DNA of 8,333 bases, taken from positions 1-8,333 of the forward strand of contig CAITUF010000225.1 in the NCBI GenBank assembly GCA_903895475.1, read 5' to 3'. Under the pieces are notes generated by a model. It was not told the DNA's origin and did no database searches. It saw nothing but the letters and a program-made list of their open reading frames with translations. Within the stretch, counting starts at the first letter, position 1, and the number at the start of each line of letters is the position of its first letter. This document shows, one piece after another, positions 1 to 6,262 of the stretch. Position numbers and translations under genes: made by a program. The stretch comes from an uncultured Opitutia bacterium. Lineage in GTDB: Bacteria; Verrucomicrobiota; Verrucomicrobiia; Opitutales; UBA953.

Positions 1-538
1 CCCCAAGGCACGCAAGCCTAAGGCCACCGCGCCTGATGCTGCTGCCCCTGCCGCCGCCCCAGTGACCGACGTCACCGCTGCCGCGGGCGCTGCCCCTGCG
101 GCTGCCCCCGAGCGCAAGGAGATCACCGCCAAGGAACTCCTTGGTGAAGAAATCGGCGAGATCAAGGTGCGTCGCGCCAAGGGCTCGAAGAACATCACCG
201 TTGGCATTGTCCACGTCCTCGCGACTTTCAATAACACCAAGGTTACCATCACCGATGCCAACGGCAACGTGATCTCTTGGGGTAGCGCCGGTCGCCACCA
301 GTTCCGTGGTTCCCGCAAGTCCACCGCTTACGCCGCTCAGGTTGTCTGCCAAGAAGCCGCCAAGCTCGCTATGGCTCACGGCCTTAAGGACGTCTCCGTT
401 CGCGTGAAGGGTCCAGGTATGGGTCGCGACAGCGCCATCCGTGCCTTGCAGCTCCTCGGCCTTAACGTCTCTTCGATCGTCGACACCACGCCGATTCCTC
501 ACAACGGCTGCCGCCCGCCCAAGCGTCGCCGCGTCTAA
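1..538 (+). CDS. rpsK: 30S ribosomal protein S11, 5' end outside window
   Basis: S11 binds 16S rRNA in the platform of the 30S subunit, near the mRNA exit side. The conserved core is easily read: TFNNTKVTITDANGN, FRGSRKSTAYAAQ, KGPGMGRDSAIRAL and the C-terminal signature TPIPHNGCRPPKRRRV, ending in TAA at 536-538. The first in-window start is GTG at 62, but the same frame is open to the left edge and encodes Lys/Ala/Pro-rich residues with normal codon use (PKARKPKATAPDAAAPAAAP before the GTG), and no ribosome binding site precedes 62. I therefore treat the gene as truncated by the window, with codons running from base 2. S11 is usually about 130 residues; here at least 55 extra residues lie before the core (Ala/Pro-rich, then ITAKELLGEEIGEIKVRRAKG). 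rpsD follows after 86 bases. The family call is certain; the true start is unseen. Confidence 0.95.
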   Translation, partial: PKARKPKATAPDAAAPAAAPVTDVTAAAGAAPAAAPERKEITAKELLGEEIGEIKVRRAKGSKNITVGIVHVLATFNNTKVTITDANGNVISWGSAGRHQFRGSRKSTAYAAQVVCQEAAKLAMAHGLKDVSVRVKGPGMGRDSAIRALQLLGLNVSSIVDTTPIPHNGCRPPKRRRV

Positions 539-624
539 GTCTTTCCCGCTTTCCGCATCACCGTCCGGTTATGGCAACCCGGGCGGGTCCTTCCCTCCGC
601 CACCTCTACAAATAAAAAACTCCT

Positions 625-1233
625 ATGTCTCGTTACACCGGTCCCACCACGAAGCTCAACCGTCGCTTCGGTCAGAATATTTTCCCCACCTCCAAGGGTG
701 AAGAGCGCCGTCCATACCCTCCGGGTATCCACGGTAAGACCACGCGCCGCAAGGTGTCCGAATACGGCGTCGGCCTCAATGAGAAGCAAAAGCTTCGCAT
801 GATGTACGGTATGACTGAAAAGCAGTTCCGCCTTTCCTTTGAGCGCGCTAAGCGTCAAGGCGGCGTCGCCGGCGACAACTTCCTCCGCATCCTGGAGACC
901 CGCCTCGACAACGTCGTCTTCCGCCTCGGCTTCGCTAACTCCCGCTCCGCTGCTCGCCAGCTCGTCTCCCACGGCCACGTCCGTATCGATGGCCGCAAGG
1001 TGGACGTCGCCAGCTTCACCGTCGCCCCCGGCCACGAGATTGAAATCCGCGACCGCACCTCCTCCAAGCAGCTCGCCACCCGCGCTATCGAAGAAGGCCA
1101 GGGTCGGGCCGCCCCGGCTTGGCTCGTCACCTTGACCGACCAACTCAAGGGTCAGATGGTTCGTGAACCCGCGAAGGAAGAACTCCCGCGCGACATCAAC
1201 GTCCAGATCATCGTCGAATTCTACAGCCGCTAA
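625..1233 (+). CDS. rpsD: 30S ribosomal protein S4
   Basis: S4 is a primary 16S rRNA-binding protein that nucleates assembly of the 30S body and in many bacteria represses its own operon. The 202-residue product has the usual length. It starts MSRYTGPTTKLNRRFGQNIF, carries the PYPPGIHG motif at about 30-37 and an S4 RNA-binding domain from about residue 91 (ETRLDNVVFRLGFA) through RQLVSHGHVRIDGRKV at 111-126, and ends IIVEFYSR. There is no cysteine anywhere, so this is the zinc-independent form of S4. The ATG is fixed by the conserved N-terminus. The 86 bases before it hold an A-rich patch (608-619) but no Shine-Dalgarno sequence. A short ACCC/GGGT inverted repeat there is too weak to call a terminator. 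rpoA follows after 30 bases. Regulation by S4 itself is plausible from the family, but no operator structure can be shown here. Confidence 0.97.
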   Translation: MSRYTGPTTKLNRRFGQNIFPTSKGEERRPYPPGIHGKTTRRKVSEYGVGLNEKQKLRMMYGMTEKQFRLSFERAKRQGGVAGDNFLRILETRLDNVVFRLGFANSRSAARQLVSHGHVRIDGRKVDVASFTVAPGHEIEIRDRTSSKQLATRAIEEGQGRAAPAWLVTLTDQLKGQMVREPAKEELPRDINVQIIVEFYSR

Positions 1234-1263
1234 CCCTCAGCCCATCCTCACGGAACCAACGTC

Positions 1264-2280
1264 ATGTCTAAGCGACTCGGAAAATTCGAACTCCCCAAGG
1301 GCCTCAAGAAAGAGGAAGCATCCGCTTCCGGTACTTTCGCCCGTTACAGCGCCGAGCCTTTTGAGACAGGCTTCGGTCACACGATCGGCAATTCGCTGCG
1401 TCGCGTACTCCTGAGCTCCATCGAAGGCGCCGCCATCTCGGCCGTCACCATCGAAGGCGTCCAGCATGAGTTCCAGCCTATCGAAGGGGTCGTCGAAGAC
1501 GTCACCGAGATCGTGCTGAACCTCAAGAAGGTCCGCATCCGTACCGAAGCGAACAAGCGTGAGGCCTTCAAGGGCACGATCGACGTCAATAAGACGGGCG
1601 TGATCAAAGCTTCTGACATCAAGTTTGAAACCAAGGGTGCCTCGGTATCCCTCGTCAATCCCGACACCATTATCTGCACGCTCGACCGCAAGCGCCGCTT
1701 CTTCGCTGAAGTGGAAGTGAGCATCGGCCGCAGTTGGGCTTCCGCCGAGGAAAACAAGAAGCCTGAACAGGCGATCGGTTCGATCCCTGTCGATTCCCTC
1801 TTCTCGCCCGTCACCGTCGTCAAGTACGCCGTTGAAAGCACCCGCGTCGGCCAGATGACCGACTACGATAAGCTAGTTCTCGAAATCTCCACCGACGGTC
1901 GCATCTCCCCGGACGAGGCCCTTAAGGAAGCGTCCGCCATCCTGCGTCACCACCTCGCCGTGTTCGACACCGTCTCCGCCGAGCCGGTTGAATTCGAATC
2001 CGGTAAATCTGAGGTCACGGAAGAGGTCAATCGCCTCCGCAAGCTCCTCAATATGTCGGTTAACGAAATCGAGCTCTCGGTTCGTGCTGCTAATTGCCTC
2101 AACAACGCCAACATCAACACCGTTGGTGAACTGGCGATGAAGACGGAGCAGGAGATGCTCAAGTACCGCAACTTCGGCAAGAAGTCGTTGAACGAAATCA
2201 AGGCTAAGCTCGAACAGCTCGGTCTGTCCCTCGGCCAGAAGATTGACGAGCGTCTGCTCGACAAGGGCGTTAACTCCTAA
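1264..2280 (+). CDS. rpoA: DNA-directed RNA polymerase subunit alpha
   Basis: Alpha dimerises to scaffold assembly of beta and beta' in RNA polymerase, and its C-terminal domain contacts promoter UP elements and activators. The 338-residue length is typical. The N-terminal domain (roughly 1-240) contains the dimerisation motif TIGNSLRRVLLSSIEGAAIS at 40-59. A linker leads to the C-terminal domain (about 255-338) with ELSVRAANCL, TVGEL and NFGKKSLNEIKAKLEQLGLS, a two helix-hairpin-helix DNA-binding fold. Arg274 aligns with the DNA-contacting Arg265 of the E. coli protein. The ATG start fits the family, and MSKRLGKFELPK leads straight into the first strand. It sits 30 bases after rpsD and 15 bases before rplQ, in the standard alpha-operon order. 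Nothing is unusual in the sequence. Confidence 0.98.
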   Translation: MSKRLGKFELPKGLKKEEASASGTFARYSAEPFETGFGHTIGNSLRRVLLSSIEGAAISAVTIEGVQHEFQPIEGVVEDVTEIVLNLKKVRIRTEANKREAFKGTIDVNKTGVIKASDIKFETKGASVSLVNPDTIICTLDRKRRFFAEVEVSIGRSWASAEENKKPEQAIGSIPVDSLFSPVTVVKYAVESTRVGQMTDYDKLVLEISTDGRISPDEALKEASAILRHHLAVFDTVSAEPVEFESGKSEVTEEVNRLRKLLNMSVNEIELSVRAANCLNNANINTVGELAMKTEQEMLKYRNFGKKSLNEIKAKLEQLGLSLGQKIDERLLDKGVNS

Positions 2281-2295
2281 TCACCACACCCTCTC

Positions 2296-2757
2296 ATGCG
2301 TCACCGCACTCACCACAATGTCCTGGGGGTCAAGACGGCCCACCGTCGCTCCCTCGTCGCGAATCTCGCGGCTGCGCTCTTCACCAACGCTCGCATTACG
2401 ACCACGCTTTCCCGCGCTCGTGCTGTCCGTCCGTATGCTGAGCGCCTCATCACGCTCGCCAAGAAGGCTGAACAGGCCACCGACAAGGGCGTCAAGCTGC
2501 ACTACTACCGTCTCGCTCTGTCCCGTATCCGCAACGAGGACGCTTGCCACTTGCTCTTCACTGAGCGCGTGAAGCAATTCCTTACCCGCAATGGCGGTTT
2601 CACCCGTATCTACAAGATCGGTAACCGTAAAGGTGACGCTGCGGAAACGGCGCTCATCGAGCTCGTGGGCAAGGACGACAAGACCCCGGCCATGACGCCT
2701 AAGGCCAAGACGGCCCGTAAGCCCAAGGCTAAGAAGGAAGCGGCCGCACAGGCCTAA
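2296..2757 (+). CDS. rplQ: 50S ribosomal protein L17
   Basis: L17 binds 23S rRNA near the peptide exit side of the large subunit. The core (residues 1-125) shows the family start MRHRTHHNVLGVKTAHRRSL, then ALFTNARITTTLSRARAVRPYAERLITLAKK, and the closing block GGFTRIYKIGNRKGDAAETALIEL. The protein has 153 residues against about 127 in E. coli. The extra 28 at the C-terminus (126-153) are Lys/Ala/Pro-rich and probably disordered, which suits extra rRNA contacts. It is the last gene of the operon: the stop at 2755-2757 is followed 24 bases later by an intrinsic terminator. It starts 15 bases after the rpoA stop with the pyrimidine-rich leader CACCCTCTC and no Shine-Dalgarno sequence. Confidence 0.97.
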   Translation: MRHRTHHNVLGVKTAHRRSLVANLAAALFTNARITTTLSRARAVRPYAERLITLAKKAEQATDKGVKLHYYRLALSRIRNEDACHLLFTERVKQFLTRNGGFTRIYKIGNRKGDAAETALIELVGKDDKTPAMTPKAKTARKPKAKKEAAAQA

Positions 2758-2780
2758 CCTTTCTGGCGTAGGCGCCTATC

Positions 2781-2822
2781 CGAGACGCGTTCGCCTTCAC
2801 TGGCGGCGCGTCTCGCCTTTTT
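2781..2822 (+). terminator. Rho-independent terminator of the alpha operon
   Basis: A perfect 9-base-pair outer stem is formed by CGAGACGCG (2781-2789) and CGCGTCTCG (2807-2815). It continues inward, past a TT/G internal bulge, into a second 4-base-pair stem CGCC (2792-2795) with GGCG (2802-2805) around a TTCACT loop. CC then TTTTT (2818-2822) follows. This is a strong intrinsic terminator in the + direction, 24 bases past the rplQ stop. There is no A-run on the left side, so it should not work for - strand transcription. A separate 10-base palindrome TAGGCGCCTA lies just upstream at 2769-2778; its role is unclear. Confidence 0.92.
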
Positions 2823-2842
2823 AACCCCTCCCACTCCCTGCC

Positions 2843-3079
2843 ATGCTTCAGCCCGTCGATCTCAGTGTCTTCCTGGCCTTTGTCGCTGGGCTTGTCGTGC
2901 TGGGGCTGTTTGGCCTTCAGGCATGGTATGATCGTCGGGACGCGCTCTTGTTTGATCATCGTCGCTTGAATTCGGCTTTCTGCTGCACCCGCTGTTCCCT
3001 GACCTTTGTTCGGCCCCGTCGCCGCGAAGAGGCTACTTGTCCTCACTGCGGCTGGAACAATGTTCGCCTCAAGTTCTGA
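2843..3079 (+). CDS. Small membrane-anchored zinc-ribbon protein, function unknown
   Basis: I do not recognise a named family for this 78-residue protein. It has one hydrophobic helix at about residues 7-28 (LSVFLAFVAGLVVLGLFGLQ), followed by a charged stretch YDRRD, which suggests a single membrane segment with the C-terminus on the cytoplasmic side. The C-terminal half holds two CxxC pairs, C48-T-R-C51 and C66-P-H-C69-G, spaced like a small Cys4 zinc ribbon, with a basic loop RPRRR between them. Codon use matches its neighbours, and the ATG follows CCCTGCC, with no Shine-Dalgarno sequence. It begins only 20 bases after the terminator T-tract and ends 20 bases before guaA, so it may be co-transcribed with guaA. 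A real gene is likely; its role is open. Confidence 0.75.
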   Translation: MLQPVDLSVFLAFVAGLVVLGLFGLQAWYDRRDALLFDHRRLNSAFCCTRCSLTFVRPRRREEATCPHCGWNNVRLKF

Positions 3080-3099
3080 ACCCCTTTAACTTTCCCTCC

Positions 3100-4656
3100 A
3101 TGGCTCCCCAGTCCATCGCAATTCTCGATTTTGGCTCGCAGTTGACCAAGGTCATCGCACGCCGCATCCGCGAGTGCAACGTTCACTCCCGTATTTATCC
3201 CTTCGGCGTCACCCCCGAAACCCTGCGCGCCGATGGCGTCGTCGGCGTCATCCTCTCCGGCGGCCCGGATAGCGTGAAGGCGAAGGGCTCGCCCCATCCG
3301 CACCCTGGCATCTTCGAGATGGGCCTGCCGGTCTTGGGTATCTGCTACGGCGTCCAGCTGATGGGCCAGATGCTTGGGGGCAACGTCGCCAGCAGCTCGC
3401 ACCGCGAATACGGCCATGGCACCCTGTCTTTCCGCAAGGGTTCGCAGTTACTGCAGGGGCTTAAGTCTCCGCTTCGCATCTGGAATTCGCACGGCGACAA
3501 GATCACGCGACTCCCGCGTGGCTTCAAGGCTGTGGCTTCCACGGAGAATTCCGAGTGCGCGGTGATTGAAGACCCGAAGCGTCGTTTCTACGGAATCCAG
3601 TTCCACCCGGAAGTGGCCCACTCCGAGCGCGGTATCGATATCCTCCGCAACTTCTTGTTCCGCATCTGTGCCGCCAAGCCGACCTGGAAGATGGACGACT
3701 ACGTCGAGACGGCGGTTCGCGAAATCCGCGAGAAGGTGGGCAAGGCTCAGGTTATCCTCGGCCTCTCCGGCGGCGTCGATTCCTCCGTGGCCGCGGCCCT
3801 CATCCAGCGCGCCATTGGCAAGCAACTGACCTGCGTCTTCGTCGACAACGGCCTGCTCCGTCTCAACGAACGCGCCCAGGTCGAGCAGATGTTCCGCGGC
3901 AAGTTCAAGGTCGACCTCCGCGTCGTCGACGCTTCGGAGACCTTCCTCCGTAAGCTCAAGGGCGTCACCGACCCCGAGCGCAAGCGCAAGATCATCGGCC
4001 ATGAGTTCATCAAGGTCTTCGAGCGCTCTATCAAGGAGGTCCAGGGCAAGAAGAAGGGGAAGGTAGAATTCCTCGCTCAAGGTACGCTCTACCCGGACGT
4101 CATTGAATCGCTTTCACCTAACGGCGGCCCTGCGGCCACCATCAAGAGCCACCATAATGTAGGCGGCCTGCCCAAGCATATGAAATTGAAGCTACTCGAG
4201 CCTTTGCGCGAGCTCTTCAAGGATGAGGTCCGTGCCCTCGGTGAAGCCCTCGGCCTGCCGCATGACATGGTCTGGCGTCACCCGTTCCCGGGCCCTGGCC
4301 TGGCTGTCCGTATCTGCGGCGACATCACTAAGGAGCGCCTCGAAGTGCTCCGGAAGGCCGACGATATCTTCATCAGCGAACTGCGTTCCTCGGGCCAATA
4401 CGCCAAGGTCTGGCAAGCGTTCGCCGTCTTCCTTCCGGTCCGTAGCGTCGGTGTCATGGGCGATGGTCGCACCTACGACAATGTTTGCGCCCTGCGCGCA
4501 GTGACTTCTTCCGATGCCATGACGGCCGACTGGGCCCGTTTGCCCTATGATGTCCTCCAGCGTGCCTCGACACGTATCATCAACGAAGTGAAGGGCATCA
4601 ATCGCGTGGTCTACGACGTCTCTTCCAAGCCGCCGGCGACTATCGAATGGGAATAG
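3100..4656 (+). CDS. guaA: GMP synthase (glutamine-hydrolysing)
   Basis: GuaA converts XMP, ATP and glutamine to GMP, the last step of de novo guanine nucleotide synthesis, in the cytoplasm. The 518-residue protein (E. coli 525) has a class I glutamine amidotransferase domain at about 1-190, with nucleophile Cys82 in GICYGVQ and the His169/Glu171 pair in QFHPEV. The ATP-pyrophosphatase domain has its P-loop SGGVDSS at 223-229. The C-terminal dimerisation domain contains HPFPGPGLAVRICGDIT and ends YDVSSKPPATIEWE, the usual family ending. I chose ATG 3100 because MAPQSIAILDFGSQ matches the normal N-terminus. An in-frame ATG at 3037 would add 21 unrelated residues and overlap the upstream gene by 43 bases. 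The leader is CCCTCC immediately before ATG. All catalytic residues I can check are present. Confidence 0.97.
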   Translation: MAPQSIAILDFGSQLTKVIARRIRECNVHSRIYPFGVTPETLRADGVVGVILSGGPDSVKAKGSPHPHPGIFEMGLPVLGICYGVQLMGQMLGGNVASSSHREYGHGTLSFRKGSQLLQGLKSPLRIWNSHGDKITRLPRGFKAVASTENSECAVIEDPKRRFYGIQFHPEVAHSERGIDILRNFLFRICAAKPTWKMDDYVETAVREIREKVGKAQVILGLSGGVDSSVAAALIQRAIGKQLTCVFVDNGLLRLNERAQVEQMFRGKFKVDLRVVDASETFLRKLKGVTDPERKRKIIGHEFIKVFERSIKEVQGKKKGKVEFLAQGTLYPDVIESLSPNGGPAATIKSHHNVGGLPKHMKLKLLEPLRELFKDEVRALGEALGLPHDMVWRHPFPGPGLAVRICGDITKERLEVLRKADDIFISELRSSGQYAKVWQAFAVFLPVRSVGVMGDGRTYDNVCALRAVTSSDAMTADWARLPYDVLQRASTRIINEVKGINRVVYDVSSKPPATIEWE

Positions 4657-4709
4657 GCTGAGGTTTGCCCCGTTGACACCTTCGCCGCGCCCCCTTTCCT
4701 TGCAGGCTC

Positions 4710-6260
4710 GTGGCTGAACCCGCTTTCCAGGTCATCGCGCGCCGCTGGCGCCCCCGCCGCTTCGACGAACTCGTCGGGCAGGAGCACATCGTGCGGACCC
4801 TCCGGAACGCCCTGACGAGCAAGCAGCTGGCCCACGCCTACTTGTTTGTGGGTCCGCGTGGCACCGGGAAGACGACGACGGCCCGCGTGCTAGCCAAAGC
4901 CTTGAATTGCGCTGGTGGCCCGAAGGCCGACTTTTCCTTGGATGACCCGGTCAGCCTAGCAATCGAAGCTGGCAGCTGCCTCGATGTCATCGAAATCGAC
5001 GCGGCTTCCAATCGTAAGCTCGAGGACGCCCAGAAGATCCGCGAGGAGTGCCAGTTCGCCCCCTCTAATTGTCCCTACAAGGTCTTCATCATCGACGAAG
5101 TCCACCAGCTGACGAAGGAGGCTTTCAATGCTTTGCTCAAGACGCTCGAAGAGCCGCCACCCTGGGTGAAGTTCATCCTGGCGACGACCGAGGCCGACAA
5201 GGTCCTGCCGACCATCACTTCGCGTTGCCAGCGGCTCGAATTCCACCCGATCTCCGAGGAGGTCATCGCCGCCCAGTTGACGCGTATTGTCAAGGCCGAC
5301 GGCGTCACGGCCGATCAGCATGCGCTCACCGCCATCGCCCGTCTCGCTAATGGCGGGATGCGCGACTCGCAGTCTATCCTCGACCAAGTCATTTCATTCG
5401 CCGGCAAGAAGGTCACCGAAGCCGATGTGCTTTCGATTTACGGCCTAGCTTCTGCCCAGCAGGTCCAAGACCTCGGGAAGGCTATCGCTACGGGCGACGG
5501 CAAGACGGTTTTAGCTTTGTGCGATGCCTTCCATGCCGAAGGCCGCGACTTACTCCGCGTGCTGGCCGACCTACAAGGTCGTGTCCGACAGACGGTCTTA
5601 GACTCGGTGAAGTCAGGTGGCACGAGCGCCCTGTTGGGCGGTAGTTTGGCGACCGAGCAGTTGGTGCGTCTTTTGGAATGCCTGCAGGCGGGCGAGCAGG
5701 GGATTCGCCAAGGGCTCTCTCCTCGCGCAAATTTTGAGGTGACGTTGTTGAAGGCCATCGAGCAAAGTAGGTCGCGATCTATAGATAGCCTCATCAAAGA
5801 TATCGCCGCTGCCGCAGCCGGTCTCCCTCGGGAGCCCGGCCAAAAAAAAATAAACCCATCGCCGGCGACACCAGCGGCAGAGGTCGTGGCTCCACGCGTA
5901 GCTGAGCCTATGCCCGGCCCCGTGGCCGAAGCGGTTGTTTTGGTCGCGAAGCCCGTGGCCCTATCCGCGGCTGCTTCCCGCGTAGACGAGACCGAAGAGT
6001 CGCCGATACCGCAACTGTCCGAGGAAGAGGCTATCATCGCGGAAAACCGTGAAGCGGAATCCTTCAACTTTGTCTTAAAGGCTTTGCCGGCGGTCACTGT
6101 TGCGGAGGTCGGCAAGGCATCCTTCCCTGGCGAAGAGGATTTTGACCATGCCGTGGCTTCATTGCCGCCGGGGCTCGCCGAGAAGCTACGCATCACCTTG
6201 GGTGCTGAGTTTACGGCCTTGCGCCCCATTCCTGCCGGCAAGCTCCGCAAGCCGCTCTAA
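4710..6260 (+). CDS. dnaX: DNA polymerase III subunit tau/gamma
   Basis: DnaX is the ATPase motor of the clamp loader; the full-length tau form also tethers polymerase and helicase at the replication fork. The 516-residue protein (E. coli tau 643) starts at GTG with AEPAFQVIARRWRPRRFDEL. It has Walker A GPRGTGKTT at 48-56, Walker B VFIIDEVH at 125-132, sensor 1 in ILATTEADKV at 156-165 and the SRC arginine finger (Arg172). The AAA+ and collar domains run to about residue 378. A Pro/Ala-rich linker (about 381-440) and a short C-terminal region (about 441-516) that I do not recognise follow. Three of four zinc ligands in the segment after Cys67 are replaced (Ser76, Asp79, Ser82). An A9 run at 5842-5850 falls at the boundary between the collar and the linker. 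The stop is 2 bases before the phosphoesterase start. TTGACA at 4673 lacks a matching -10 element. Confidence 0.96.
   Translation: MAEPAFQVIARRWRPRRFDELVGQEHIVRTLRNALTSKQLAHAYLFVGPRGTGKTTTARVLAKALNCAGGPKADFSLDDPVSLAIEAGSCLDVIEIDAASNRKLEDAQKIREECQFAPSNCPYKVFIIDEVHQLTKEAFNALLKTLEEPPPWVKFILATTEADKVLPTITSRCQRLEFHPISEEVIAAQLTRIVKADGVTADQHALTAIARLANGGMRDSQSILDQVISFAGKKVTEADVLSIYGLASAQQVQDLGKAIATGDGKTVLALCDAFHAEGRDLLRVLADLQGRVRQTVLDSVKSGGTSALLGGSLATEQLVRLLECLQAGEQGIRQGLSPRANFEVTLLKAIEQSRSRSIDSLIKDIAAAAAGLPREPGQKKINPSPATPAAEVVAPRVAEPMPGPVAEAVVLVAKPVALSAAASRVDETEESPIPQLSEEEAIIAENREAESFNFVLKALPAVTVAEVGKASFPGEEDFDHAVASLPPGLAEKLRITLGAEFTALRPIPAGKLRKPL
5817..5850 (+). other. Putative slippage/frameshift site in dnaX (hairpin plus A9)
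   Basis: A hairpin forms from GCCGG (5817-5821), a T/C mismatch and CTCC(C) (5823-5827), closing with (G)GGAG (5830-5834) and CCGGC (5836-5840). One base later comes A9 (5842-5850). The zero frame reads CAA AAA AAA ATA (Q378 K379 K380 I381) and continues to full-length DnaX. Loss of one A gives CAA AAA AAA TAA, a 380-residue protein ending at the collar domain. Gain of one A, or a -1 ribosomal shift, adds 18 foreign residues and stops at TGA 5903-5905. Both shifted frames therefore make a gamma-like product. Thermus thermophilus dnaX is known to use an A9 run for transcriptional slippage, and E. coli uses an A6G ribosomal slip. That this copy slips is inference. Confidence 0.65.
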
Positions 6261-6262
6261 AC

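Noticed and set aside
3..65. Upstream gene ending in TGA at 63-65, overlapping a GTG start at 62 (GTGA)
   Set aside because: That frame encodes Leu/Pro-rich nonsense with poor codon use, while the rpsK frame through the same bases reads as a plausible Lys/Ala/Pro-rich protein. The left end is best read as more of rpsK.
577..588. ACCCGGGCGGGT inverted repeat between rpsK and rpsD
   Set aside because: The stem is only 4 pairs and no T-tract follows, so it is neither a terminator nor a demonstrable S4 operator.
535..1143. 202-codon - strand open frame opposite rpsD
   Set aside because: It lies almost wholly inside the conserved S4 gene and shows no motif; a product of codon bias.
2796..2824. 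Possible promoter TTCACT - 17 bases - TTTTAA for the small zinc-ribbon gene
   Set aside because: Matches are only 4/6 and 3/6, and the bases are already explained by the terminator loop and T-tract. Some promoter for guaA must exist nearby, but I cannot place it.
3037..3099. In-frame ATG at 3037 as the guaA start
   Set aside because: It would overlap the upstream gene by 43 bases and add 21 residues not seen in GMP synthases; ATG 3100 gives the conserved N-terminus.
3448..4080. Long - strand open frame (210 codons) opposite guaA
   Set aside because: It mirrors the strongly biased codons of guaA, its product is acidic and Leu/Asp-rich with no motif, and it shares no start context; a shadow of GC-rich coding.
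4673..4701. Perfect -35 hexamer TTGACA upstream of dnaX
   Set aside because: At 16-18 base spacing the only candidate -10 is TTCCTT-like, a poor match in a C-rich stretch, so a promoter is not supported.
5438..6250. Long - strand open frame (270 codons) opposite the 3' part of dnaX
   Set aside because: The product is Ser/Ala/Arg-rich low complexity without any recognisable motif, and the + strand frame is plainly dnaX. Shadow frame.
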